In this document: piece by piece, positions 1-11,533 of the stretch
Layout of the letters: every line of letters begins with the position of its first letter
How positions within the stretch are numbered: the stretch's first letter is position 1
Origin: Aphrophora alni
Lineage: Eukaryota > Arthropoda > Insecta > Hemiptera > Aphrophoridae
Assembly (NCBI GenBank): GCA_963513935.1
Contig: OY740769.1
Coordinates: forward strand, 108,913,762-108,977,761
Length of the DNA: 64,000 bases
Direction: 5' to 3'
Made by a program: the position numbers and the translations under genes
Notes under the pieces: model-generated
The model's database searches: none
Told to the model about the DNA's origin: nothing
Seen by the model: the letters and a program-made list of their open reading frames with translations, nothing else

Positions 1-2
1 CT

Positions 3-1093
3 GTTGAGGAAGATCTGGAGGGGTTTGATGAAACAGAAGCTTTTAAATTACAAGATGAAATATCAGACATAGCTGTAGAAATAAATTCTATTCTTAAATG
101 TGTATTTTCCACAGTGGAAGATCCAATTAGTTCAAATAATACACAGACCACTGAAAGTAAACAAGTGAATGTTTCTGTCAACTTACCTAAATTAGATTTA
201 AAACATTTTAATGGCTGTTTGAGTGAGTGGACAACCTTTTACTATATGTTTGACAATAGTATTCATCAACATCAATCTTTAACTCTTGTTGAGAAATTTT
301 CATATTTAATTTCATGTTTATCTGGTGAACCTTTAAATCTAATTCGTAATTTACCTATTACTCCTGAAAATTATAAAATTGCTTGGGATATATTATGCGA
401 GAGATATCAGAATATTCGCAGATTGGTTAATTTTCACATATCAAAAATTATTGACATGCCTTCCATTAAGCATCATTCGTTACCTGAAATACGTCAATAC
501 GTAGACACATTTCATGAGAACTCACAAGCTTTAACCGTATTAGGTTATGACATTCAAAATGAAGTTACACTTATTGTAATTCTATTAAGGAAACTTGATG
601 ACATCACTCGTCAATGCTTTGAAAGCTCACGCAAAACCGATCGTCGGTTACCCACAATTAAAGAATTAATCAACTTCTTAAATATTAAGTGTGCACATTT
701 AGAAGATGCATTACCATTAGATCAAATAAACGAGCCATTTGTTAATCTTAAACCTTTTCTCAAAAAGGAAATTGCAACTACACTTATCAAAAATAAATCA
801 CCAATGAAAATAACAAAATCTGTGTTTCAGACTTCAACTTCCAGATCTGATCTGTGTCTAGTTTGTAAGAAAGATTCTCATAAATTATTTTCATGTCCTG
901 ATTTTAATAAATTGTCGCCTAATCAAAGATATGACAAAATTAAAGCACTACAATTGTGCATAAATTGTTTAGGTACACATTCCACAGTGAATTGTATGTC
1001 AAAATCATTATGTAAAACTTGTCAAAAAAACATAATACTTTACTTCATTTTAACCGAAAAGTTGATGCATCTAGTGAAAATAATTCTAGCTGA
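3..1093 (+). pseudogene. BEL/Pao gag (DUF1759-like) with zinc knuckles, broken
   Basis: The frame is open from the first bases of the window, so the true start is outside it. The segment around 170-750 has the look of the DUF1759 capsid-like domain of Pao elements (PKLDLKHFNG, then W..FYYMF). A CX2CX4HX4C knuckle (CLVCKKDSHKLFSC) lies at about 859-900, followed by a second Cys/His cluster (CINCLGTHSTVNC) and a third partial one. At the A-run 1024-1030 the coding frame changes and then meets a TGA at 1091-1093. The product would package element RNA. Domain names are from family knowledge; the breaks are read directly. Confidence 0.85.
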
Positions 1094-1930
1094 CATAAAC
1101 ATCATATGAGCTCGGATAACAATTTGGGACGATTTCCGCTTCCTGTCCACAATGAGACTCTTAATGAATCAATATCAGTTCTTTCGAATACCGGTTCTTT
1201 AAACAATTTTCGATCAACTTTATTATGCACAGCATTAGTTAATCTTGCAACTCATGTAAATAAACCGCAGACCTTTACTGCTTTATTGGATTCTGCAAGC
1301 CAATCAACAATTATCACAAAACAATGTGCAAATAAGTTAGGATTACAATTAACTCCTTCTACTATTCTATTAAACGGTATTTCTGCAATGTCAACACCTA
1401 TTCTTGGTACAGGTAAATTAAATATTTACACCCTCAACGGTCAACTCTTTAAAGAATCTCATGAAGTCATTGTTGTGGAGCAAATTCAAGCCAATTTACC
1501 GTTTTTTGCAAAGTTACCTGAACTTCAGTTTGAGTTGAATCAAATTTCTCTCGCTGATCCTAATTTCAATAATAGTCCGACAATTTCGATTATTATTGGA
1601 GCCGATTTGTTCGGTCTCTCATTGCGCAACCACACCATATAGTTAGGTGATGGCTTACCAACAGCAATTGAAACCATCTTCGGTTATTGTCTAATAGGAA
1701 CCATTCCTACAGCTTCATACCATTTGAACAACATTTCTCTGCTCACCACATGGGACATGAGCTTACACAACCTACTCCAGAAATTTTGGACACTTGAAGA
1801 GGTTCCAGTTTCGACGAAAACCTCTAAGGAAGAACTCACTTGTGAAATCACTACAACTCTACGGTTACGCGCAACGCTACCGGGAGATACATCGTGTCAC
1901 TTCCTTTCGCACAAGATCCTCAATCACTAG
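1094..1930 (+). pseudogene. BEL/Pao aspartic protease (DUF1758-like)
   Basis: The retropepsin-like active site is LLDSASQSTI (Asp-Ser-Ala, near 1287-1316), followed by a GADLFG motif near 1600 typical of the DUF1758 protease domain of Pao elements. The frame meets an amber stop at 1640-1642 and then continues in the same frame with clearly homologous protein (FGYCLIG, near 1681) until about 1890, where the coding frame shifts into the reverse transcriptase. It would cut the polyprotein; as it stands it is broken. Confidence 0.82.
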
Positions 1931-4182
1931 GGGATTCCTTTAATACAGCTAAACGTCGTTTTTCATATTTGGAAAATAAGTTTGCTAATAAACCGGAATT
2001 AAAAGTTGCATATTCTGCTTTCATGTCAGACTATTTAAAGTCTAACCATATGTCGCTATTACCTACTCAGGTTCCAGATACCGCACATTATTTTTTACCG
2101 CATCATGCAGTTATTAAAACTACTAGTAGCACTACGAAACTTCGAGTGGTGTTTGATGGTAGTTCCAAAACTACTTCTGGTTTATCAATAAATGACATTC
2201 AATTCACAGGTCCTAAATTACAAACAGAGATTTGTGAAGTCATTTTACAATTTCGCATACACAATATCGTGTTTTCTACTGACATACAACAAATGTATCG
2301 TCAAATCATGGTTCATTCTGATGACCAAAACTTTCAATTGATATTATGGAGGGAAAATTCATTTGATCCTTTATCAACATACAAACTTAATACGGTCACT
2401 TATGGCCTGAAAAGTTCACCATATTTGGCTATTCGCACACTGCGACAACTTGTTCAAGACGAAGGTCACAATTTTCCGTTGGCTGCTGAAGCTTTGCTTA
2501 GTCACATTTACGTGGATGATATCATCAATGGAAGTAAGGACATTCCTTCCGCTCTAGAACTTCAGTGTCAACTCATCGCACTTCTTTCAAAAGGAAAGTT
2601 TCAGCTCCGCAAGTGGACGTCTAACTGCTCCGAACTTCTCGCTGATATCACTCAGGAACATCGGGAAGTACCACTTCATTTCCACTCACCAGATCAACCG
2701 TTGTTCAATATACTCGGCTTGAAATGGACACCTTCGAACGACGTGTTCTCGTTCACCATTCAGCTACCAATTTCGGATCATTCACCTACAAAACGATCTA
2801 TTTTGTCCACAATCGCACAAATATATGATCCTTGTGGTTTTCTGTCGCCTACGACATTCTTTGCTAAGTGCCTCATGCAGCACCTTTGGACTCTTGGGAT
2901 TAATTGGTATTCACCAGCTCCAGAGACCATCAACTCCGCTTGGAAAAAATTCGTTCAAGAATTGCCTAATTTGGAAGACATTTCTATTTCTCGTTGCATC
3001 AACCTTCATCAGTCAACGAGCATCCAGATCCATGGCTTCTGCGATGCCTCGGATAAGGGTTACTCAGCAATCATTTACATTAGGACGACTACTTCAAACA
3101 ACATTGTCAATACACAGCTACTTTTAGCCAAATCTAAGGTCGCTCCTCTCAAGCGCATATCACTTTCTAGATTAGAGCTTTGCGGTGCTCATTTGCTCGC
3201 CAAGTTAATGCACTATTGCATTCAATTTTTATCTACTCGGTGTTCTATTGACATCATCAAATGTTGGTGTGACTCCATGGTCACATTAGCTTGGATCACT
3301 ACTCCACCATATAAACTTAAGGTTTATATAGCTAATCGCGTCAGTCAAATTCAGGACTGGACTCCAACTGACTGTTGGTCACATGTTCCATCTGGCAACA
3401 ATCCTGCTGATTGTTCCAGCCGTGGTCTATCTCCTTCCGCACTTCTTAACCATCAGATATGGTTTTCGGGGCCTTCTTGGCTTAAACTTTCACACCATCA
3501 GTGGCCAAAATCACCTTTACAGGTGTTGGACACTGTCCCTGAACTCCGCTCAAATCCACTTCCAATTTATTTATCGTCGTCTCAAACTGAATGGAACATA
3601 CTTTCCCAATTTTCTTCGTGGTCAAAAACTTTATACGTCCTGTCATATGTTCTAAGATTTTGTCATAACGTCCGCACTGCATCAAGAGTGACTGGACCAG
3701 TAACTCTCACAGAACTTCAATTTGCAGAAATACAACTAATTAAACTTGTGCAAAATTCACATTTTTCAAAGGAAATTCAACTTTTAAGGACAAACCCTAC
3801 ATCTTGTTGTTCACGCTTAGCTTCATTGTCAACTTTTCTTGATCACAGCGACATAATGAGAGTGGGTGGAAGAATTACGTTTTCTTCATTGAGCTATACT
3901 TCTAAACATCCTGCCGTTTTACCAAAGAATCACCACATTACATTCTTAATCATTGACCATTATCATCGTTTGTTTCTTCATGCAGGACCACAACTGCTAC
4001 AATCACTCATCTCTAAAAATTTTTGGATCCTTTCAGCAAGGAGTACCATTAGAAAACGGATACACAAATGTATTCGTTGTTTCAAACTTAAACCAACTTC
4101 TCGTCCGCCTTTGATGGGAGTCTTACCACGCGAACGAGTTACCTTTTCTCAACCATCCATTAATACTGGATGCGACTACTGA
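1894..4182 (+). pseudogene. BEL/Pao reverse transcriptase-RNase H
   Basis: This is the longest open piece of the element (762 codons). Reverse-transcriptase motifs in order are RVVFDGSS (about 2144), FSTDIQQMYRQI (about 2272) and the catalytic YVDD at 2509-2520, residues 206-209. RNase H-like sequence follows with GFCDAS near 3035 and CWCDSM near 3265. An H2C2-type zinc-binding segment (CIRCFKLKP near 4072) opens the integrase part. The ATG at 1894 is not a natural start, since the region is the middle of a polyprotein. A TGA at 4180-4182 interrupts the integrase core. Confidence 0.9.
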
Positions 4183-5076
4183 GGTCCATTCACTGTCAAA
4201 ATTCATACTTTGCGTCGTGCTCAAGATGTCAAAGTCTACTTATGCATTTTTGTTTGTTTTGCTACTAAAGCAATTCATATTGAAGTCGCTACTGATCTTT
4301 CTACTCAAGCTTTCATTGACGTTCTCACGCGTTTTGTGTCACGGCGTGGACTTTGTTCTAATTTGTATTCCAATTGCGGGACCAACTTTGTCGGAGTTTC
4401 AAACAACTTTAAGAAAAGTATTCTAACCATGCTGAATGAACCTCATTCTAAGGAGACCATAGATAAATTTACCAAACTGCATGGAATTAAGTTTCATTTC
4501 CTGCCTCCAGCTGCTCCACATCAAGGTGGACTTTGGGAAGGTGCCATCAAAAGAGTCAAAACACATCTTCTTAGAACAATAGGTATCGAAAAACTTTATC
4601 TCATGGACTTCGTTACTTTAGCTGCGAAAATTTAAGGCATTCTCAATTCAAGAGCTTTAACTCCTCTTTCAGCAGATCCTAACGAGTTAGACGTACTAAC
4701 GCCTGCACATTTCCTCATCGGACGACCGATCACCGCGTTGCCAGAACCATCTTATGAACAGATTCCTTTAAATAGACTAAAACAGTGGCAATGTGTTCAA
4801 CGCTTCTCACAGCAAATCTGGAAGCAGTGGCATCTTGAATATCTTCATACATTGCAACAACGTCTGAAATGGAATCGTAGTACAAAAAATCTACAGCCTG
4901 GTGACTTAGTGCTCATTCAGGATTCAAATCTCAAACCTCTTTTTTGGCCTACTGGACGCATTCTGTCTTCATCTCCAGGAGAAGATGGAGTCGTACGTGT
5001 TGCCACTATAAAAACCAAGGATGGAGTTTTCACACGCCCTGCCGTGAAACTTTTCCCCTTACCTCTCAGTAATTAA
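4183..5076 (+). pseudogene. BEL/Pao integrase core and DUF5641-like tail
   Basis: The same frame as the reverse transcriptase continues past the stop. The core has CFATKAIHIEV with the downstream first acidic residue, and LPPAAPHQGGLWE with the catalytic Glu. At the second catalytic position the usual Asp is replaced: the text reads YSNCGTNF (about 4366-4389), so an active-site residue is lost as well as the frame. A TAA at 4633-4635 interrupts just before ILNSRALTPL, and the DUF5641-like C-terminal domain runs to 5076 (GDLVLIQD, then AVKLFPLP). These lesions together show long inactivity. Confidence 0.88.
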
Positions 5077-5270
5077 ACCCTTATTTGTCACTAGAGAAAC
5101 TTTTGAAATTCTACCTTGTCTTCAATTCTATCATCATTCTCATTCGATGTCTTCTTTCTTAAGCTGGATGATCTTCCTTCATCATTCATCCGTTTCAGCG
5201 CTTATTCCCTTTAGTGCTGGCTCTTTCATTTCTTCGTCTCTATAAACCGGTTGGTTTATAGTCGGGGGTA

Positions 5271-5673
5271 TGTTCAGTATATCTACAGTTCAATTTCCGG
5301 TCCAATATTATCTTTAAAAGAAACCGTTTCAACCGGAAGTCTGAAATCTCCAGCTGATTTGGGGTATCCTTTGTCTCATATCAGCAGTCCAAGTTTCAAC
5401 CTCAAACAGGTAGCCTAACGGTACTTCTTCATCCGCAGATACAATTCCGCATTTTAAGTTTTCTTTTTTATACGCATTTCGGCCAACAATTTAATTATTA
5501 GTGACTCAGAAACAATTGTCATGTTTAGTTAGTAAGAACTCAAGTGTTTTTTGTTTTGTGTTTATGATTTAAAGTTGTACTTAGTTTTGTGCGTTTAGAG
5601 CAGCTGTTCTCGCGTGTGCACATGGGCATTCTTAATGACAGGACATTATCAAGAAAGGAACGCCGCCTCTACA
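5271..5673 (+). repeat. 3' LTR of the BEL/Pao element
   Basis: Begins TGTTCAG directly after a purine-rich tract (GTCGGGGGTA, 5261-5270) and ends at a plausible ACA at 5671-5673, about 403 bp. There is no second LTR in the window to compare, so the right border is inferred from the TG...CA rule alone. Confidence 0.65.
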
Positions 5674-5943
5674 AGGTACTGTGACATTAGATTTAACTAA
5701 ACATGACAGCAAATTAATCAAAACCATTTTATTAGTTGTTAAAAATTTCAAAATGTCAATTAACCTTTTCATGTATTTTTCAACTCAATCTACTTTCCAA
5801 TTTAAATTATATTACTGAACCATCCGCTTTTACCACAGTCGTTAAACCAACCGCAATATCGAACAACAAATATTATATATTAAAAGGAATAGAAGATGTA
5901 AGAACTGTCCTTCATCTCACAGTCCTAATATTTATTAAAAGCT

Positions 5944-6123
5944 TTATTGGTAGGTATTGTAATTGTTGATTTTGTTTGTTTCCTTCATAATTACCATATA
6001 ATCATTAATGTCCAAATTTTTGGTCATCCCATGTATTTCTATCACCACTTGCTTCAAGGTAGCTTCTGGCTTGATAACACTTGAAATATCAAAATCTGTT
6101 CCAAGTTGGTCCACAATGTTTTG
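5944..6123 (-). pseudogene. SGNH-hydrolase-like fragment of a non-LTR element ORF1
   Basis: About 60 codons on the minus strand read open to a stop at 5944-5946. The sequence (GTDFDISSVIKPEATLKQ, then DYMVIMKETN) resembles the esterase/SGNH-like domain found in ORF1 of some insect Jockey/CR1-type retroelements, where an IKPGA...DYVVIMGGTND pattern is usual. It is isolated, without a start or neighbouring domains, so a decayed 5'-truncated copy is the likely source. Family assignment is by memory of the pattern. Confidence 0.45.
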
Positions 6124-6503
6124 ATAACACCATGGGCCTCAGACAAAATTAAAAGTTTTTATTTATTTAAATTTTTTTTTTTTTTTTATCCATAGGTATC
6201 TGAATGTTTTTGGTCTGAAGATCTTTGATATTTTACAGTAAATCATAATATCGCTTCTGAATTACATGTAAATTGCCAATTATTTCTTCTTTTTTATTTC
6301 TCAGTTTTTAATTTCTGTTATCAAGTTCTTTATAGTTATTTTACTATTTGAAATCTCTACCCTAAAGCTAGCGAATGAGTTATTAGGCCAAATCGATATT
6401 ATTATTATTAGGATAAAATAATTTTCCAATGAATTGTATGCTTCTTGTATTTTGAATTGTTTGGTCTCTTTCTGATTTAAAGCTATATTTAAAAATTCGA
6501 ATT
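6124..6503. other. AT-rich intergenic/intronic stretch
   Basis: I see no gene. It holds a T-run near 6172-6187 and may contain further remains of the non-LTR ORF1 copy just to the left. Confidence 0.5.
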
Positions 6504-6507
6504 TTAA

Positions 6508-7471
6508 CCCTCCAAGTGCTGATTATTTTAGTCCTCAGTGCTAAGCTAGTTCAACGCTCTGCGCCAGGCTTTTATTATTACAGGAAATAATACACTTTTA
6601 TTGGCTGAAATATGACACATTATACATCAATATTTTCAGGAAAACCCATAGAACAAATGAAATAAAATTTAAACTTACCACTTTAAAACCGAGGTCTGCT
6701 ACAACTCATATCCGCAAAAAAAAAAAAAATTCTTTTGTCCATTTAGTAACAACATAGGTAATAACTAAATTATGATAATCCAATTTCCAATATATACAAA
6801 ATGTAGCAAATTTTGTTACAAAACTAGAAATGTAACACTTTATTTTCTTCATAATATCAACATCGTTGTAAACATTCATACATACACAAACTTCAAATTC
6901 AGTAATATCGCGCACTGTGTAACACTATATCTAACTTTTGCAAATTAGTGTGCTCTATTACTGTGTCTTTAGAAAGTATTGGCATTTAACCTTTGAATAT
7001 CATGTATTTACTAAAATTAGTTATTATAAAATATGTAATACACACAAAAAAAGAAACAAACATTTAGATTCCTACATCGGAGTTACCGCTTTCATCACTA
7101 GCGTTATCACTTTCACACAAACAAATTATGAATATCACTTGAATTGCCAAGTTCACTCATTATTATATATGTAATACTACACTAAAAACACTACTGATAC
7201 ACTAAATAATCATAAAATAAATTGTATTTACCAAAATAATATAGACAAAAACACTAAACAACAATTCACTGCCGGGACGCAGCAGTAAACATCAACAGTA
7301 AACATCAAATTGTCTTTTACAGGCTTGGTAACATTGATTTTTTTTATAACCATCGATAAAATTGTGCAAAATGAATAGAGCGTCTTTTACTCAGAGTTAC
7401 TATATAAAATACATGTAGTTTGGATAAAAGTTACCGTTAGATCGTGATCGCGACTTATAGCACTTGGAGGG
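6508..7471. mobile_element. piggyBac-type element with TTAA duplication (family 1)
   Basis: A TTAA at 6504-6507 and another at 7472-7475 flank perfect 13-bp terminal inverted repeats, CCCTCCAAGTGCT and AGCACTTGGAGGG. TTAA targets and C-rich short inverted ends are the signature of piggyBac. At 964 bp it is too short for a full transposase. A minus-strand stretch near 7065-7115 reads as an acidic Ser/Asp run (ESDNASDESGNSDVG), like the N-terminus of piggyBac transposases, suggesting an internally deleted copy. Confidence 0.8.
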
Positions 7472-7475
7472 TTAA

Positions 7476-8223
7476 AGATTCATAATTGTTTTTGTGAATC
7501 TCACTGTTTGTGATACTATCGTCCAATTTCCCTACAACCACTTATGAAGAGTGTAAATTTTGTGAAAATAACCTGGCCACGCACAGTTATTATAGACAGC
7601 CTGCACAGATAAAACCCTCAGGTGCTCACTCCTCGGATATGGCCCCTAGGATCTACAATTTTTTCATGTAGCCTTTGGTTAGATCCCTCTATTTCATCTT
7701 TGTTATTAAGTCTCTCTTGAGCAACTCTTGTTCTCTTCCTATCTGATGTTATTCGAAAATATTCAAGGACTAGAGGGTCTTTATTTTATGTTCTTTTTTA
7801 TAAGGGGATGATGACCGAAAGATATTTTGCTTTTCAACAACAACAAAAAAAATGCACAGATATATAATTATACAACACAACAATAAAAATCTACGAAAAC
7901 AGGAGCTGGGTTTATCAAAATTTATAGTAATAGGTTCCAAATCAATATAACAATGTTGTGAAATAAACAAAGTGTCATCCTTTAATGATTTATCTAATCT
8001 AATCTGGACAAAGTTCAAACTGTCAAAAAGAAACCAGAAACTATCATGTATAGTAGATAGATCAAATTTTGTTCAAATAATAAAATTAACTTTTGTTTTT
8101 AAGCTTTTTATCAAATTAAAATATTTAAAATTTACACTGACAGTCTGTTGTCCTCAATAAAAACCATACAAGTAGATATAAAAATTGTATAAAGTATAAT
8201 GTGTTGCCTTGGACTGTTTAGTA
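7476..8223. other. Gene-free stretch
   Basis: AT-rich sequence with short open frames only; none shows a recognisable motif or conserved pattern. Confidence 0.5.
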
Positions 8224-8446
8224 TATAATATAGTTAATTACCTTAGAGGTTGTCCTCAGTCCGTATTATAGTTATGGCTACAGCGCTGTTTCGCCGAACA
8301 CTTTATATGTGTTAGTGTTGTGTTGTGTTACGTGTTTATGTGTTAGTGCGGGCCTGACGAAGTCGACTGTGCTCGGCGAAACAGCGCTGTAGCCATAACT
8401 ATAATACGGACTGAGGACAACCTCAAAGGTAATTAACTATATTATA
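8224..8446. mobile_element. Foldback (long inverted repeat) MITE-like element
   Basis: Arms of 74 bp (8224-8297 and 8373-8446) are inverted copies with about one mismatch, round a 75-bp loop rich in GTGTT. The ends are TATAATATAG, so a TA target is possible. There is no coding capacity. The near identity of the arms suggests recent insertion or frequent arm conversion. Confidence 0.85.
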
Positions 8447-8917
8447 GGCTATAAAAATTCTTCCACTTGAGTCAAAATATCCCGGTATAATTCCCAAAAA
8501 AACAAGAGCACTAACTAACACACAATCCACCCTTTAATTACAAAATCTAGTCCAATATTTCTTAAGACTCATTCAACCAATCCTATACAAACTTTGTATT
8601 CATTTGTGCATATAAAACAAGTTATAAAATAATTGTATCTATATCTAACAATGGTAAAATACTAGCATTTTGTTGGTAATCCTATCCCGTCCAAATCCCT
8701 CGCCTAGTATCATGGCTCTCCCATCCAAATGCATCCATAAGTGTTTACGGTTTTCCTGTATTATACTGCATTCAAATGGCAATTTTTAAAACTATTAGTA
8801 GATCGCTGCTGCTTAATGACAGAGGTGTTTCGCATATATATTTTTTTAATATCACTTTATTTATAATTTCACTGTATCTAAAAATCCAGAATTTTTCTTT
8901 AGTATACAGTGATTATA

Positions 8918-9067
8918 GTAACACTACCTAGTGTACACATATCAACTGACTTTCATGAGTTAGACAATGAGGGACGTGCTGACACCACTCCTACAATGAT
9001 TGCTAGTGGAATGGTCCTGTGTTATCTAAAACGAAGAATCTTTCCAGAGAAGATTATAAACTTATAG
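8918..9067 (+). other. Unidentified short coding-like segment
   Basis: About 49 codons are open to a stop at 9065-9067, preceded by a possible splice acceptor (TGATTATAG ending at 8918). The composition (HELDNEGRADTTPTM, then YLKRRIFPEKI) is much more protein-like than the surrounding AT-rich DNA. I do not recognise it. It may be an exon of an unrelated gene or a fragment of a mobile element; it has no clear donor site. Confidence 0.3.
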
Positions 9068-9165
9068 TGTAAAACTTACATTTTCACAGTTGATCTCTAG
9101 AGATTGGATATTTTTATTTTAACAATTAATATTGTGTATTTTTGGTAAAAATGTTGTTTGGATTG

Positions 9166-10851
9166 TGTAATCCTCAAATTTTCACTTTAACTTTGATACT
9201 AAAGAAATAGTTGTTTTGAGATTTGAAATAAGAAAATTAACAGGGAAAATTGTAAATGGTCTAAAGAGAAGACAATGTGAGTCAAATAAATGACTGTAAA
9301 TAATATTAAAACAAGAGCAATAAAAAATTTAAAATAGATTTCCAAAATATAAATTTAAGGCAGAATATGTTAGTTATAAGGTATAATAAATTTTAAAGTG
9401 AGATATTGTATTGTGAAAATAGACAGAGCCTGTTGTCAAGTGAATGATTTGAGCAGTGTCCGTAAGACCAAAAATGTGAACTTATTAAGTTTTGCTGAAT
9501 AAGGAAAATCTAAAAAAGGACGCTTAGTTGTAAGATCTAGAGGAGCTGGCAGTTGGAAGGAAACATCTGAGATGGTAGGATGTGTTTTAAAAAGTTGCAA
9601 GGGAGTCTCTGAAGTAATAAGATGTGTTGTAAAAAGTTGGAAGGAAACGTCTGAGATGGTAGGATGTGTTTTAAAAAGTTCCAAGGGAGTCTCTGAAGTA
9701 ATAAGATGTGTTTTAAAAAAGTTGGAAGGAAACATCTGAGATGGTAGGATGTGTTTTAAAAAGTTGCAAGGGAGTCTCTGAAGTAATAAGATGTGTTTTA
9801 AAAAGTTGGAAGGAAACGTCTGAGATGTTGTGAGAGGGAGTTTTAAGGTGATTGGACGTATTTTTGAGTCTAGAGACAATGTTCGGGGTAAACGGACATA
9901 ACTTTCAGTAGAAATTGGACAATTTGTTTGGGCTGAAATGGACACTTTCAAAAAAGTGAAAACGAGTGATTTTGACAAAGACCGTTGTTGGGAATGTTGT
10001 TGAATGACAAAATAGAGAGACAGACAAAGTTTCATTTTGAACATTATGCAAACTGTTAACGGGGTATCATCATGAAGTTCACAAAATTAGCAGACTGCAA
10101 TGAATAATCATCTCTACAATTGCAAATTGGTAACAGGTGCTACAAAGCGCTCAAAATTAAATGTTGTATAAACAGTTTAGATTAATTATTGTCTGATGTA
10201 TTATTTGTAAGTTTAATATTTTTGATATTTTTTTTTTATAACTACTTTGCTATTTAAAAAATTTAGAGATGCCTATAAAATAGGAATAATTTTTGTTGGG
10301 ATAAATTAATTTAAAACATATTTAAAAAGGAAATAAGTCTATTTAACTCATATTGATGAGTAATTTTACAGAAGTTGCAACTCAATACTTAAATTAAAGT
10401 TTTAAGATTTTGAAATTAATAAAAAAGTAAAATATAAATATAAAAATTAAAGGTAGGATGTTTAAAATAATAAAATGGATAATAAATTTATCTATTTGTT
10501 TAAAAGTAAGTTAATAAAGAATTTTTAGTTTCAGGAAATCAAATAAGGATTTTTTTATTTACCGAGAACGACTCATAAGTACACTTAGAAAAGAATCACG
10601 ACCCTAAGAGTAATTTAATTTAAAGTAAATTTTTATATTTTCAAAATTGGTGAGTTAATTCCACCTGGCACCCATAAAGCTGAGCAATTTTATAAACTCT
10701 TTAATGGTACACAGTGCCAATTTTAAAATCTATCAGATCAGTATTTTTAACCCATAATTTTTTTTATATATTTACAATTGTCGCATCAACGTGGGGCAAT
10801 TATGTTACAAAAGTAGTTTTCCCCACTCTCATTTTTTTATATATATTTACA
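9166..10851 (+). mobile_element. LTR-like family copy A (long form), TSD ATTG
   Basis: Starts TGTAATCC and ends TTTACA. The 4 bp either side are ATTG (9162-9165 and 10852-10855). The first LTR-type end is at 10776; a 54-bp segment beginning ATTGTCGCATCAACGTGGGG follows, and then the last ~20 bp (ATATATTTACA) are repeated to give the true insertion border. It matches copy B (28815-30269) over almost its whole length, including a GGCACCCATAAAGCTGAG motif near 10667. It is longer than B because of an internal minisatellite. Confidence 0.85.
9555..9833 (+). repeat. 84-bp minisatellite inside LTR-like copy A
   Basis: About 3.3 tandem copies of an 84-bp unit start at 9555, 9640, 9724 and 9808. Each unit consists of two related ~42-bp halves, one with GGAAGGAAACATCTGAGATG and one with GCAAGGGAGTCTCTGAAG, both ending in GATGTGTTTTAAAAAGTT. 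Copy B has no such array, so it arose within this lineage. It creates a 202-codon open frame on the minus strand that is repeat-derived and not a gene. Confidence 0.85.
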
Positions 10852-10939
10852 ATTGGTTCCAGGTAACACAACATTGGTTGGATATGACTCAAGAGTTTTG
10901 GTGCTTCCAGTGTGAAAATACTAACTCATAATTCTACTT

Positions 10940-10980
<41 letters not shown>

Positions 10981-11533
10981 TTTTATAATATTATTAAACC
11001 GATATTTGTCTTAACCTTACTTTTTATTTAAAAACATAAAAGAGTAATGAGAATAAATTTTTAGGTAATTCAAAATAAATTTTCATTATATATCTACAAA
11101 AAATGTTTAATTTATCATAAAACATTTTTCATACATTTAGAAACATTAATAAATTACATTGTATTAAAGCCAATCATATTTGCTTTAATTTGATATACAA
11201 TACATTACGTTTTTACACATAATTTCATACAATTAAATCAACAGATTATTTCTGATTATAGAAGGATTACTAATTTAATAAAGTATAGAAGAATCATTTG
11301 CATAACTTAATATGAGTGGGAGAGAGTTAAAACATGCTGTTTTTGTATTAGAACCTTTAATGATGTTATGAGTAAGCAGTAATATATCCCATGTTATGCT
11401 TATTTAGTTAGTAATTTATAAAGTTAACCTCACTAACACAGTCTTAGCAAAAAAAAAATAAAGATAATAAGAAGCAAGTAAAAAGAAACATTGGAAAATA
11501 AAACAACAAAAATATAATTAATTATCAATTTAC
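10852..11533. other. Intronic sequence with a 37-T run
   Basis: No gene is seen. A homopolymer of about 37 T lies at 10941-10977, possibly a poly-A tail of a minus-strand retrocopy, but no body is recognisable beside it. The rest is AT-rich. Confidence 0.5.

Larger units (their letters stand above)
1..5673 (+). mobile_element. BEL/Pao LTR retrotransposon, 5'-truncated by window edge
   Basis: Gag, aspartic protease, Pao-type reverse transcriptase, RNase H, integrase and a terminal DUF5641-like domain follow in the order typical of BEL/Pao, then a purine-rich tract (5261-5270) and a 3' LTR (5271-5673). The 5' LTR and start of gag lie left of the window. The ancestral single frame is broken: a frame change in the A-run at 1024-1030, stops at 1091-1093 and 1640-1642, a frame change near 1890, and stops at 4180-4182 and 4633-4635. 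It cannot encode its own mobility and is an old intron or intergenic passenger relative to the host exons. Confidence 0.93.

Noticed and set aside
9436..10044. 202-codon minus-strand open frame with repeated ILLQRLPCNFLKH-like units
   Set aside because: It is a translation of the 84-bp minisatellite inside LTR-like copy A; copy B has no comparable frame and no protein family fits.
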